Part shown: positions 1 to 57,412 of the stretch, in pieces
How the letters are laid out: each line of letters starts with the position of its first letter
Position numbering within the stretch: position 1 is the first letter of the stretch
DNA from: Elysia chlorotica
Lineage: Eukaryota > Mollusca > Gastropoda > Plakobranchidae
Direction of reading: 5' to 3'
Length of the DNA stretch: 64,000 nt
NCBI GenBank assembly: GCA_003991915.1
Contig: RQTK01000761.1
Location: 138,829 to 202,828, forward strand
Position numbers and translations under genes: made by a program
The notes under the pieces: model-generated
Databases searched by the model: none
What the model saw: the letters and a program-made list of their open reading frames with translations, nothing else
Told to the model about the DNA's origin: nothing

Positions 1-883
1 AACATTTTGGTGCCTATGCGTCTTTTGGTAGTAAATGTTTCGTCTAATTAAGGACACAAATGATTCTGCCCACGTAGAACAAAGCATATTAAAGGAACTG
101 TCCAGCGGTGGTGGACAGTGAAAGTGATAGATCTTTTTTTTTAAAGTATTATAATAGGTAAAGTATTTGCCTTTCATCTTTGTTGTCATGCAGTTTTTGT
201 TAACTCAGTTACCACTTAGGTTGGGTGTGGAATTCATTTTTTGCACTGTTATAAGCTCTGACGAGGTAGCTTTGTTATGATCCATCAAATGTCATTGTGT
301 CAGTTTTATTGCCTGCACACAAAAATTACTTTCCAACTCAGTGTATAATTATGTAGATAAAACCTTGCTGAATTACATGTCTGCCTGGTGTCACATATAA
401 GAAAATGCAAAGTACAACGGTGGGGACTGTGATTCAATAAGAAAGCGTGTGATCGGGAAGCACCTTGAGGAAAAAATAAAAGGAAAAGCATTTTTTTTTT
501 CAAATGTATTACTATAAACATATAATTTTCAGATATTGAATTACGACAAACTAAAACATATGGAAATCTATTCTTGTTCATCAATTTTTACCCATCTGTC
601 AGTATGATACAGTTCTCACACACTCAAGCGTATATTGTATTTTGTTCAGGGTGAGGACGGTGGGCATTGAAAAGACAAGCCTCACGTTTTGTGATAGACA
701 TGAGGCGCGAAACTAACTCGACCACCTGCTGTATCTTGATATCCTGTCGATGAAACTTTACAAAAACAAATAATAATTCGAGCTTCTCATTTAATGTAGC
801 CTTACAGGAGAAACAGTCAACATACCGCTGATTAATGAAGCAGCTAGCCCTTAGTTTTTTATTTTTTTTATTTGATTCCACAG
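1..883. other. intronic sequence, nothing recognised
   Basis: AT-rich sequence upstream of the acceptor at 881-883. The minus-strand ORFs here are short and show no family resemblance. It probably is the intron before exon A of the left-edge gene. An upstream exon cannot be excluded, but I see no convincing one. Confidence 0.4.
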
Positions 884-1896
884 GCGTATCTGCAAAGGAC
901 GTCGTCGGAAAAATCGTGTGCACGCTCCAATCGACGACAATGTGAGTGAGCCAAAAACAGGCAAATCCTCCACTACACCGGACCATAGGGCCATACCAAC
1001 AGAGCCATTCTCACATTACGACTGCATCCGGTCATCAGACCAAGAGAACGAAGCCATGCATCCTTATGCGATTGATTTTGACCCTTATGACAAGATAGTG
1101 GAGAAAATTTACCCGAATGAAACTTCTAATCGCCCTGCAAATGTGGAACCATCACAGGCAGATGTCATCGCAGAACAATGTCTTAACGACGACGAATCTG
1201 GATCATACATACAGATGACGGATGTCCAGTATTCCAGCCTTACACCCCTACATGCTGATTACTATACGGTTCACACCTTCCAAACGCAACAGTTGGGCGG
1301 TAACGAGGGGGATTACCTTACACCTCTAGACGGTAGGTCAGCTGTAGCACCACGCTGGTATCTAAACGTTCTGTCTCTCAAACTCCTTCACCTTGCATAA
1401 TTATCTGATCGGCGGTGAGTCGCCATGAAGGCAAAAATGCAGTGCAATATAATCGTGCGGCACTGAATTCCGCTGTTGGGAAACATCCAGGACTAGTCTA
1501 ACCATATCATAAAAAAAAATTAAAGATCTACTTTCCTCTTCCTTCTGTATATCATAATGACATTGTGCCTCTGAAAACTAAACAATGCCTGTTTGAGATT
1601 CCGCATTCATCAAACTCATTATGGAATAGAGTTAATGGTTCTGCGAGTTCTTTCTGCTTTTTCCGAAAAACGGTGAATATCATTGGGGAAAATTTTACGG
1701 AATTTATCTACAATTTTGAGAACTGGTAAATACATTGTGATTTAAAAGAAAGAGAATCATATCTCAGTAAGTAGGCCTACATACTAAATGATAATTATAT
1801 GATTTGCAGATCTAGGAGAAACGGAGGAATCAGAGTTATTCAGATCTAGGAGAAACGGAGGAATCAGAGTTCATGGAACCAAAAGTGGAACTCTAA
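884..1896 (+). CDS. C-terminal exons of a Tyr-motif-rich receptor-like protein (partial)
   Basis: Two coding exons at the 3' end of a gene whose start lies left of the window. Exon A (884-1332) follows a clear acceptor (tttgattccacag) and opens with a basic stretch (RICKGRRRKNR), as expected just inside a membrane. The rest is acidic and holds many tyrosine motifs: YDKI, YPNE, YIQM (a YxxM, PI3K-SH2 type), YSSL (YxxPhi), YYTV and YLTP. The donor is at 1333 (G|GTAGGT, phase 1). Exon B can start at 1810 or 1844, because the acceptor is duplicated; from 1844 it ends in MEPKVEL and stops at 1894-1896. No extracellular or transmembrane part is inside the window, so the family is unknown. A signalling or endocytic cytoplasmic tail is inferred from the motifs. 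Exon A is open past its donor to a stop at 1398-1400, so a read-through end is possible. Confidence 0.6.
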
Positions 1897-2354
1897 ACAA
1901 GAAAAGACCAAATTTTGGTATGGAACATGATAAGGTATACAGACTTCGGTTTAAGTTTTACTCTTTCAATACATACACGGCAATTTTCTATGGCTCAACA
2001 AACTATTTACATATAAAACAGTATGATGGCTTCTAGCTAAAATATGGCTAGATGTCGTATGCACATTTTTGTAGAAATTGTATTTATTTTTTTTTTAATT
2101 TAAATTGTAACATGAATAATTAACTATCGCAGGATGGTGGAGAAAGTGAGTAGAGAGAAAGTAATCGGATCAAGAGAAAGAGAGGTACAGAGAGAAAGAT
2201 AGGAAGAGGGGAGGGGGGTAGTACCTCCTGCTACACAGAGACAGCGATAATATCAGAACTTCTGACTCTGTCAATCAAATTGAACCGACACCGACCTAAC
2301 CATCAAATGACGAAATCAGGCAAATAATGTAGTCCGGTTTTGGTACAATCACCG

Positions 2355-2360
2355 AATAAA
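2355..2360 (+). terminator. candidate polyadenylation signal of the left-edge gene
   Basis: An AATAAA lies about 460 bases after the stop codon at 1896 and is the first canonical hexamer I noticed downstream. Poly-C runs (2392-2406 and 2426-2445) follow it. There is no transcript support. Confidence 0.3.
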
Positions 2361-3119
2361 AGCCTAGCGCTCCACTGCTTCAGCCAGACCCCCCCCCCCC
2401 CCCCCCGCTGCGTCATTCAGCCTGCCCCCCCCCCCCCCCCCCCCCTGGTTTGAATTATTTGTTTCATACTTTCTGTAAATATTGCATTATTATTATTTAT
2501 TACTTCTACAATTGTAAATGCTTAATGTCATTAAGTTTGAACTAATAGTGAGTCACATAAAAATTGTTTCTTTGTTGTTCTTGTTCGGAAATTACTAGTG
2601 TAAGCCAAACAATTGGCCCACAGATTACTATTTATGAAGATATTTATTTTTTCTTCGACTGTTGTCATTATCTACCAAAGAAAATTCTTTAACATCAATA
2701 TTTATAGTACGTTCATGTGAAACTACAGTACAGGCTGTGCAAACTGATTTTCATTATTAAAAAAATGTCACTACAAGCAGCTGGTCGTGGACGGTAGCTT
2801 TTCTCACCCTAAACTGATATAGTCAACGTAGAAATGGGTGGCAACGATCGTGATAAAAACTCTACAATCAGGTATACTTCGTCCCCAGCTATTAGGCCTG
2901 AATTATAACAGAATAAAATTGAGGTCATCAGTAATGATACCATTTTGTTTGCTTGTTATTCTCAATGATACATTATGTTTAATTATTACTTCGTTTTTAA
3001 TTTAGCTGCTATTAGCTCAAACTTTACTATGATTCTTAGTATTTTATATTTGCATTGTAATTTTGGCGAATTATTGTAATTTATATATTGCTTAATTGGA
3101 CAATATAATAAATAAACTA

Positions 3120-3435
3120 TTGACACACTGAGAACGCTTCAAGTTATAAAAATACTTTTTTTTAAACCCAACAAGCAAGCAAATCAATAACAGAAAAAAA
3201 CAGCTAGTATGAGCACGGCTGACGAACAGCACTTATGACCATCTGAAGGAATGGAGAAAATAGCATGTGTAGCTAAGAGAAATTGCAAAGAAATGGGTAT
3301 TGATATAACATGTATTAAATATTGTTGTTGTTGTTGCTATTATTTTAAATATTCATAATTCTTATTTTTATAAATATTTTATTATTGTTATCAAAATTAT
3401 TATTATTTATTATTATCATTAATATTATTGTTATT

Positions 3436-3479
<44 letters not shown>

Positions 3480-4019
3480 AAGTTCAGCAAAAAATGTCAT
3501 AAACAGTTTTTAATCAGTGCCATGAAATTACATGACTGTATCATTCTGTAAATAAAATACAAAACCCATGAAATACATCCAGTCCAGTGGGACATGATAA
3601 AAACCTAGAATTATAGCAACAATAATGTTTTTTTGTAAGGAAGAAAAAATTCATGTTTTGACTGAAGCTGAAAAATTACAAATAGGAATTGAGGCATTGA
3701 CACACTGGGAACGCTTCAAGTTATAAAAATACTTTTTTTTAAAACCCAACAAGCAAGCAAATCAATAACAGAAAAAACAGCTAGTATGAGCACAGCTGAC
3801 GAACAGCACTTATGACCATCTGAAGGAATAAATGGAGAAAATAGCATGTGTAGCTTAGAGAAATTGCAAAGAAATGGGTATTGATATAACATGTATTAAA
3901 TATTGTTGTTGTTGTTGTTGCTATTATTTTAAATATTCATAATTCTTATTGTTATAAATATTTTATTATTGTTATCAAAATTATTATTATTTATTATTAT
4001 CATTAATATTATTGTTATT

Positions 4020-4066
<47 letters not shown>

Positions 4067-4068
4067 TA
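3120..4068. repeat. direct repeat, two ~0.37 kb copies (3120-3480 and 3697-4068)
   Basis: Both copies begin with TTGACACACTG.GAACGCTTC, run through the same unique sequence including an aacaagcaagcaaatcaata block, and end in a TTG then ATT microsatellite. They differ by a few substitutions and repeat-unit changes, and are separated by about 215 unrelated bases. Most likely a recent local duplication or a dispersed repeat ending in a microsatellite. Confidence 0.8.
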
Positions 4069-5635
4069 CTATTTATAAATAATATGATCTTGTTATTTTG
4101 GTTACACTGTTGTTAAGAAGAAGAACAAGAAATGGAAGGAGTAGGAGAAGAAAAGGTAGATTGCGTAGGAGGATAGTAGGAAGAAAATGTGATTTAAGGT
4201 CATATCTATTTCCCAAAATTTCAGCTGTAGATTTAGTCGTATGTAATGACTAGAAAAAAAACACGATCATAAGAAGAGTTATTATTTTAATACATCAAAT
4301 TGTGTAAATGAATAATTACCCACTTAGATACTATAAAAATTAATACCTAGGATTTAAAATATTTGTGTAATCAACAAATAATTAAATAGGTATTTCACAC
4401 AAACAGAATTATAAATATCATTAAAAAACACTACATTTTAAACTAATGTTGCTGCATTGTGAATCTGGACGGAACAATGAATGACAATTTTTATATAGAT
4501 TATCTATTATAATATATTTACTTATAAACTGCTTATTGGATCACTATATTTTATATTTTTATTACGTAAAAAATCAAACTCATCAACTTCACCAGAAAAC
4601 TCACAATTGTAATTATCTCAATGCTGGCATATTTACATGGGGCAATTTTAATAAGTGGATCACCCTTATCCTTGTATCACATCTAAATGGCGTAAAAGAT
4701 TAAAAAGAATGATAACACATACATTATCAGACTCAGTAGCTCAACAAAATTCACAATTATGATTATTTCAAAATACATGTAGTGTAAAAGGTAGAAATAA
4801 ATGAGTTGCTTATTACTTATAAATAAAGCTTGTATCTATTACAATCCACATTGCCTTGTTACTTCCTTAAAACAAATTGATGCTGTCTGTTTGTACTTCA
4901 AACTGTAAGATTCAAATTTGATATACAAGCCAAAACATATGCACGAAGGTAGTATCAAATTAATAGCTACAATGAAGAAAAAAGATTAGTAGCAAGAGCA
5001 GAACTCATTAAACAATGCAAAATGCTTTGTTTTTATCAACTAGAGTGACATTATCAATAATTAATTATATGCAACTCATGACATATTTTTGACAAAAAAA
5101 CGCAAAAGCAATTTTAATGTAAAAAAAAAAAAACAGGATTAATTTGATGTTAAGAATAATAATTTATACATGTTATGATAATAGAATGAGGAAAGGGAAC
5201 CAGAGTAGAGGTTTTCTGAACGAGTCTACTGTGACAGCTTCAAAAACTAAGTGGACCCTATAATAAATTTTAAAGCCCATACAATTTCCTGAAAGAAACT
5301 AATAGAAAAAAATACTATGCTTTGACAGAGACCAAGACAAGCAAGAACAGTGTCATTATTTTTTACAAATACTTAAGATAAAAATTACATCTTTATAAAA
5401 GATTAAAACTACTGTAACTACATATAAGATTAAAGGTAAATTAATTTTGACATACAACATGGACAATCTTGTAATAACATAACAGTAGTTACGAATCAGA
5501 ATTAAAGGCATATTATGTAAATTAAAAAAACACAACTATTTTTACATGTACAATAAACTTGAAGGTTTCCAAAGTGTGTAAGGTTAATGCATGGGTTTTT
5601 TCAATGATCTGAACAAGTCCATTTTTCCGTACTGT
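4069..5635. other. intergenic / probable 3' UTR side of the PARP gene
   Basis: No coding potential seen on either strand. The right part must hold the 3' UTR of the minus-strand PARP gene. A minus-strand AATAAA (TTTATT at 4558-4563) and an ATTAAA-type hexamer near 5112 are candidate polyadenylation signals; I cannot choose between them. Confidence 0.4.
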
Positions 5636-49173
<43,538 letters not shown>

Positions 49174-51423
49174 AATTTGGTGATGTACAATGCCCAATTT
49201 CCGATTCTTGAAATACCATTAACACTCTTTTCTAATCATCTGAAAAAAAATATCATACTTTTATTAGCGAAAACATACCATTTATTCAATCTAGGCTGAC
49301 TGAAAAGAAAAAAAGCGCAAAGTAAGCACTACAATTCATGCTTCATATATTAAGAACCGTATGAAGAATTATGCAACTTCAGAATTTTCAGGATTTTCTG
49401 TCGTAAATGCGATATACTTATACTATTTTTAAATTGCCGAACACCGCGGTTTTCATATACGAAATCGAGCTCTATTCCCTTTATTGTCAGAGTAAAAAGA
49501 GAAAAAAATACTTTAACACTAGATCATAATTATAATTATTTCAACAAATACTACATGTACAATAATTGTGATATGTAGGATAGTGAAACCTAGCCACAGC
49601 ATGCCACAAAAATATTTACTGGTGAGTACGATTCTTAGAAAACTATGTCCAGCACAAGTTACTTTCCAGCAACATGCTATAGCAAATCTCATCACCTATG
49701 TCTTATATTCGCTACTGTTTGAGTGCGTCCGTTGTGGAGTTTTATGATTCTATTGCAATCGCAGAAAGCACATGAGCCTAATTTATTACTCTCTCCGCAA
49801 AGTATTTTTTTCCACCCACCGGCACCCTGGTTGTAAAAGAAATGCACCGGTGCTCGGGTAATTTATACCCCCGTGCAGACACTTTAAAAATTTTAATAAA
49901 TTGGCAGATACAACCATATGCTTAAACTTACCTTATTTGGGTGATAACATGTAGTTTTCAGTGAGTTAAACAAATCCAATGCAAACAAGCAATATAAAAA
50001 GTAAAGTCGACTTTTCATGTAGTAACTTGCAGGTCGTGCAGCTGAATCAGCACTCTTTAACGGTTACTAGATTATAGATCTAGGTAAAGTACTGGGCTAT
50101 CTGCTGGTGTCGGTTTTGTTTTGTTTCAACTCAACATAGATTGGAACTATGTATTGGAATGTTACCACAGAAGAGAAGCACAGCCTTTTGAACTTATATG
50201 CACGCTACTGTGGTTCTTTTACAGAGTAACATATGTTTTACAAACGTAGACCCACTATGTCTTCTTAAGATGTATAGACTTAACTGTTTTGTGGCGTCCT
50301 TTAGCAACTCACATCGGTTTTTATCGGTATTGATCCTGATTGATTAGCTAAAGTGGGCGGCGTCATGTCACAGTTCTACTCCGCGAAGCTATTATTGACG
50401 TGGTTATTATCTCGTTGAAAAGAAAAATACATGTAGCCTACTCTGCAATTTTCATTCGCTCCGCGAAGTCATTTACTAATAAGTGCCCTAAAATAGCAAT
50501 AACTGGGCATGAGTGATTTTCTTGTATTGTACCTAAATATGTTTCCATAAGAATGGGTTGTATAATAATTTTATGTAAAATCTATCGCGGTTAGATTGTT
50601 TATATAGCTACGTGTTTGAAAGAAAAACAATGTTTTGCAGTCTTAAACTAGTGATTTTATTAGGGTTAATAGCATTTATGGATTTCAAAATGAGCAACCT
50701 CATCCTCACTATATTTTTTGTCAGGTAAATTACGTTTCTCCCGTACTTTCTATGAAATATGAAAAATGAACAATTCACTGCAAACATGTTTCCCGGTTTC
50801 CTTTTTTAGAAAGAAGCAGCTATAAGTTTGGTTGATATAAAATGTAAAATTGTGTTGTTGTTTTTGTTTGAGATGAGTGAATCTCCTGTAGAGAACATTT
50901 TTAACGAACGGCTTGTCAGTTAGAATTTAAATTGCCACAATATAAAAAGCTAAGCGTACCAATATCTGTAATGTTCAAATTTCTTACATCATTGAAGCAA
51001 TTTTTACACGAATTCCATTATTATTTATATAAGCAATGCTTCATTGCAATTTATAGACTTGTGTAACTTTTTGAGAGTCAAGTATTTTTTTTAAAATCAT
51101 GACTGAAAATGGAATACCATTTTAAAGTGGAAACTGAGTTAAACGAATAAGACGGACCACTCAACCCCCCCTCAAAAAAAATAACAACAAACAAAACAAA
51201 ACAAAGACACAAAACAAAACAAAACAACAACAACAAACGCTGTTTATAAATTAAGCTTGTCATGTCTTTATAAAGTTTATATGGCAACGGGATCCCAGGA
51301 TCGACCAAATAACCTTTGGTAATTATACTTTTTGTCACACTAAGGACATTTTAGGGATATCAGAAAGGGCTCATGTCTCAACCGGTCACATTGTACATGC
51401 ACTGACGCGGACCCAACCTGAAG

Positions 51424-51464
51424 GGGGCGAAATCCGACAACGTGGCCGTGGTGAATTTCGCCCC
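51424..51464. other. perfect 10-bp inverted repeat (hairpin)
   Basis: GGGGCGAAAT at 51424-51433 pairs with ATTTCGCCCC at 51455-51464 across a 21-base loop. It sits about 0.8 kb upstream of MRPL13 in a locally GC-rich patch. Possibly a relic transposon end; the role is unknown. Confidence 0.6.
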
Positions 51465-51600
51465 TCGACAAACCGAGACCGTCTTTGGAGTTTACCTCTA
51501 GTGTTATATAAGTATGTAGTAATAGTACTATACCTACCATCTTTAGCTCTGCGGTCTATCTATTTATTTATCTATCTTTCTCTCTCCGTCTCTCTAATTA

Positions 51601-51603
<3 letters not shown>

Positions 51604-51670
<67 letters not shown>
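51604..51670. repeat. TATC microsatellite
   Basis: About 17 units of the tetranucleotide TATC/CTAT. Confidence 0.98.
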
Positions 51671-52299
51671 ACAGGAAATAACCTTTTTTGTATAAAAAAA
51701 ACAACTCCAAAACAGCAACAACAACATCAACAACAAAGAAAAACAACATTTTTCAAAAACACAACGGGGAAAACAACAACAACAACAACAACAACATGGT
51801 TGATTACCACTTCCCATGGTTGGGAGAAAAGAAAAGTGAAAGTAAGCTTACATGTAGATTTTTAGTCTTTTGCACAAGTTCAACTTGCAGAGAACAGAGA
51901 GAAGACCTTCACTCCTTTTCAGTTCAGACTACGAGACCGAAATAGCCAATTTTTAGCCGTTTTTCTCTATCATTATTAGATTCTACAACCTAAATCCACA
52001 TCTAGATACATTCCTTTTTCATTACCATTTTCAAAATATAAAGCTTACATTCTGCTTCGATACGCAACAATCTATCTGATCTATATCTAGATCTAGATTT
52101 GCGCGATTTATCTAGAATCTAGATCTAGAGGTCTAAGATATTAGGCTACTCCAAATACTAGGCTACACCCATCCCTGCCTAAAGCTGAAACCCCACCATC
52201 TTATCTAGATCTATAGCAACATGATGCTGTGATTTAATTTACAATTTAGTTTCATAGAATATATAAGGTGTTAGGGTCTACGAGAGAATAAAGTTTGAA

Positions 52300-55200
52300 A
52301 TGGCACATAATAGAGTAATGGTAAGTTTACTGGTTGTAAGTTGTTTTTTAGCTCTTACTTTCTGTATGTAATATAGGTCTAGATCTATATTAAATAAATT
52401 TAATCAGCAATTTAGGTATTACAATGTTTCTTTGCCTATATCAACTTTGAAATAATGAAAAGAAACATACATTTATTAAAAGACATTTTTGACTGAATAG
52501 TTATGCACTTACAACACTAATAAAGTGGTTCAATTAATGGTGGTTCTGTTTAGTAACAATCAACAGACAAAGATAAAACAAGTTTAACTTTGTTGAATTT
52601 TACCAGTTAGCTGGGGTTGAACTCAATAAAAACAGCACTAGTCTGGCCTGAGCAACAGGTGTCCCTTGGGAGGCGATTTATGACCTTGCTGCGGGCTGTC
52701 TGCTGTTTAACTAAAATGCACAGAATCGCAATTTTTGTAGTTCTGTGTGATGCCTATGACATTTAATTTTCAAATTTATTAAATCAAACCTGTGGGTTCT
52801 TTTAATTCACATTTTTATCTATTGAACTTACAAATGGAGGGACTATCCCTTTCTCTACTAGCTGGTTTGGTGTCAGATTTATCATTTTATGTGACCAGCT
52901 AAGACAGAGGACCGGGTATAATTTGCTTTGTCTCTGTATGGTGGAACATATTATTGTTTGTCAGGCTTTAGATTCCTTACTTGCTGACATTATACTTAAG
53001 AAACCAACAAACCAAATCAACTCTTACAAATCTGCTTGTCATGCAAAAACGTAAATTAAACAAATCTAGAGCAATTTACATACTAGTTTCAGACTTTTTG
53101 ACATGTCCTTCCTTCAAAAATAAACTCACACATGATTGTATATATATTCTTTAAAATCATGCTTCTATTTTTAAACTTGAATACAAAAATTAACCACCCA
53201 TATAAATTATTATATTCCCATATTTCCTTCATTTGAACTGAATTTTCCTTGTTTTTTTTCTTTTAGCAATGGGCTGTACTGGCCAGAACATGGTGGATTT
53301 ATGATGCCAACCAGCAGTGTCCTTTCAGGTCTGCCTATAGATTAACAGCATATCTTCAGGGTCTGCACAAACCTGTGTATCATCGATATGGTAACTTGGG
53401 CCTTTTCTTTCCTAACAGATTTTCTGTAAACTAAGTATAAAATGACAGGAGTGGGGAAGGATAGTGAGTGAGAGAGAGAGAGGAAGAGGCAGACGACAGA
53501 CATTCACTTTTTTTACACATGAATTTATTAAGATTAAGTCAATGATTGGGATAAATAAAAAAGAAAACTGACAATTTTGTGTATTGAAAAACTTATTGTG
53601 AAAACAAGTTTTTGCTGTAAGAAATGCATTTATTATTACAATAAAACTCAAATACAAAGACAAACAGATAAAATACTTTGATTTTTCTCCTTCTTTGTCT
53701 GAGGTAAAATATTTTGGATCTATGGAACTAATCTCAGATCCATCCTCAGACCCAATGAACAAGAAGTGCAGGAAAGCTTGCAAAGCTTCATACCCTACAC
53801 TTTAATTCTAATTGAAATTAGACAACCAGAGACCTTTTGCGTGGAAGCTAAATAATGACACTTTTCCCATAAACCAGGACTGAAAGCATTTAGTGTAGTG
53901 ACCAGTAAACTAAAAGGGATGGGTCACGGTGAAAAATAATAAGTAGAGAGGGGAGGGGGAGAGGATTTGTAGCTGACGGATCAAAGAATTAAAGTCGCCA
54001 GTTTTAAATTTGAATTATGTGTGTGTTTTTTGTTGGGAAAGTTATTGGTAGATGGGTGGGAGCATTATTGGCTCAACACGGTCTAGGTACAAAATTCTAA
54101 TTGAGATAGGGTATTGGCAGTAGTGAGACACATATGATTTCAACAAACCACACATCCAACGAACTATTGAAAATAAATGAAGTAGTTTGAGGTGTAGTGT
54201 ACTACCTAAGTCCAAAATTTGAATTTTTTTAATGCATTTTGTGGAGTTTATGACATTTCCCTTGAGTAAAGACAGGATTGAATTCCGCTAATTTATTGTA
54301 TCATTGTGCAGGGGATGTAGGAGACCATGTTGTTGTGTTTAACACCCGCCATATTGCTATGAGGGGTGAATTCTGGAGGACATACAAGCACTTTCATCAC
54401 ACACGGTAAATGGAATTTTTCATGATCAGTATGAACATAAATTGATTTTAATTAAAGATACATTGTAATGATAGCCCTCTCTCTGTTTTCTATAAGTCGA
54501 ATTGGATTCTTGTAAAGAAGATATTTATATTTTTATGAGTCTCTCAAGGGTGGAACTTTAATTTTTTTTTTTTTTCACTTTTCCAAGACAATTTTTTTTT
54601 GTAATGGAGATTTGAAGTTCAGTTTTATTCTCAAATCAATTTTCGAAACACTTAGAATTAATATCTAAATATCTTAATACCTCTACTTAGGTATGAAACA
54701 TTTCAAATTGAATTTTTTTTTTTTATTTAAGCTATGCTGGGGGATTTTCAAGAGCTTCAGCTTACAGGGTCCACGAAGAAGACCCTACAAGGGTTAGTAT
54801 ATGTTTACTAGATTTTTTGTTCAATATGCTATTATTTTTCCTTCTACCAAACATGAGCTAGATGTATAAACTTTTACAATATCACTTTTTGACTTTTTCC
54901 GTACATGTTTTGTACTGATAATTATTTCTCGTGTTGAATTGGTGTTAAGCTTGTATTTCAGCACGTCAGCACAACAACGGCTATATTGTGTCCGTAACCT
55001 CCTATCAAAACAGTAGACCACACACCAGTAAGGATGACCCCTTGTTTTATTTTGTAGATTAGTAAAAACATAAAATCGTGTATCAAATGGTCGCAAAAAG
55101 GACAATATTTGGAATTATTCCATAGCGTTAAACGGAGAAAAACAGCAGCTGCCAAGAAAAAAGTTTAAAAGATTAGAGAAAAAAAACAACATTGCATGAA

Positions 55201-57377
55201 GGAGACCCTACAAGGGTTTGTATATAAGTTTACTATATTTGTTGTTCAATGTGCTATTTCTTTTCCCTTCTGCCATACCTGAACTAGATGTATAAACTTT
55301 TACAATATTACTTTTTGACTTTAAAAAATTTCACTCCAAGTCTCTGGTAGTTCAAACATAAACTTTTGAAAAGTGAATTTACAATAGTTTTTATATACTG
55401 AAAAAGAATCAACAACAAAAATAACACACCAGTTTCCGGAGAAGTTTAAATCTTAGTAGGCCAAATATGTTTAATATTATTTGAACTTGAAGAGTAATTC
55501 ATAGTTTCATTATTCTCTGAGAGAAAGTGGTGTCTAGTAGTAGTGCTCTTTTCCTTTACCCACTTGCACTCACTTTCATCAAGTTGTTGTAGTACTTTAA
55601 AATTGAATATTTTATCTTATTTTTTCCATAAGGTTTTGGAGAGAGCATGTCATAATCGATTGTCTGGATTGGATAATAGGAGGACTCTCATGAAACGGTT
55701 ACATTTGTTTCCAGATGAGGTAAGCAATAATTGAAAGTGTCACATTAACAAGTCATTGCTGGTGTATTGCCATGAATGTCTTATCGAACATTCTCAACAT
55801 TTTTTCTAGAACTGACATGCAGGTCTTCCCCTGATCAGACCACTTTTCTACAAGTTCATTAAGTCTCGGTATAATCCCAATGTGACCAGGTGTGATAAAG
55901 AGGTGAGAGGTTTGCCTATGTAATATGTCTCACCTTCATCTGATGTTGATCTAGATAGTTGTGCAACTAATGAAGAAGCTGTTAGAAGTTTCCATGTTTT
56001 CCAAATGAGGTCAGAAAACATGTTGTAAGGACTTTGAAACTATGACAAGTTTTATAATTTTATGACATATGCAGTGACAGATTTTATTGGCTTTTTTTTT
56101 CAATGCCTTCAAAGGAGATCCCAGCGGAAATCTTAGAGAATGTATCGGGCCAGATCCAACAAGTGCAGGTCGTACCTAAGAAGCTGGAGGATTATTCACA
56201 GGAAGTGATTGATTCTTTCCCACGTCTATTCAAAATGTAAGTTAATAAGGATGAAACATTTATTATCTTTCATTTTTTTAAGAAGTTAACAAACATGTTA
56301 ATGCTAAATTTGTTAATTTTTTTAAACAAAAAAAAAACTACAAAATACACCAACAAGCAACAAACAAAGCAAATATGATTCAAAGGTTATCTTAATTGTT
56401 GTTTTAAAACTCTCGATTTTTTTTTCCAGATACGAATTTGTACAACATAGTGGCTACATTATGTTTTAACAACTTAACTTCATTAATTTTGATGAGCTAG
56501 TGTTATTGCCTGCATTGTAAGATTTGTTCGTTTTCAAAATAATTGTTTTTAGTAATATGTGAATCTAATACAGTGGACCTCGTATATAGACTCAACGAAA
56601 TCTGAGCCGAACAAAGACTATCTTAGGGCGTTTTTTTCCCTTATAAGGGGGACGCGGTAGCCCTTGGGTAGAACATCGGCTTCTCACTCACGAGGGCCGT
56701 AGTTTGAGCCCTGGCAATCTACTGGTTGGGTCTGTGTCCATTAAATTTCCTGGCTGAGACAGGAGTCATGGTATTCCCACCCTGGCTCTTGTGTGGCAGC
56801 ATATAAAATCGTCAGACGTCTGTATTAGAGCCTGTCCATAATATAGCCTATGTATATTGCTGACGTTTGATGTTAAACCAACTCAACTACAACTTCCACT
56901 TATCTTAAGCCTATAAATAAGGGTTGGATCTGATGAAGAGATTTAACAAACCTGGGACGAAGTACTGGGCTCGAGTAGTGGTTCAGATTTCCAGAGATTT
57001 CAGCAAATACAGAGCTATGAAATATTCGGGCCTAGCGAAGTACATGTGTACAGGCCAAATTTGCGTCAAATTTGTAGATAGATCATAAACAAGCATGCTA
57101 GTCATGCAAAAATTTTACAGGGTGCTGATGTGTATGCGTGCATACTGAGCACTCAGCCAATGAAGGTTCCCTGCAGCCACTCCCTTTAGTAGGTAAGCTT
57201 GTGCAAAGAGACAGAGCTAGCAAGCACAGGTGTCAAAGGGAAGGAGGTGTAAAATCATTGTTTGCACTCTCTCTGACAGGCGATGACAAGTCATTCTCCC
57301 AGCTTCCCTTGTGCCGCCTGACATAGCTATGTGGGCCTCTGTCTCTCTGTCTCTGTCCGTCTGTCTCAGTGTCTGTA

Positions 57378-57412
<35 letters not shown>

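Larger units (their letters stand above)
49174..52299. other. 3.1 kb intergenic region between divergent PARP and MRPL13 genes
   Basis: It must contain the 5' UTRs and promoters of both genes, but I see no certain core promoter element. It holds a small inverted repeat at 51424-51464 and a TATC microsatellite at 51604-51670. No convincing ORF. Confidence 0.5.

Noticed and set aside
1333..1400. Read-through C-terminus of the left-edge gene
   Set aside because: A good G|GTAGGT donor at 1333 and a downstream acceptor in matching phase make splicing more likely.
49174..49197. Upstream TTG extension of PARP exon 1
   Set aside because: The frame opens after a TAA with no ATG until 49173; TTG starts are not expected in an animal mRNA.
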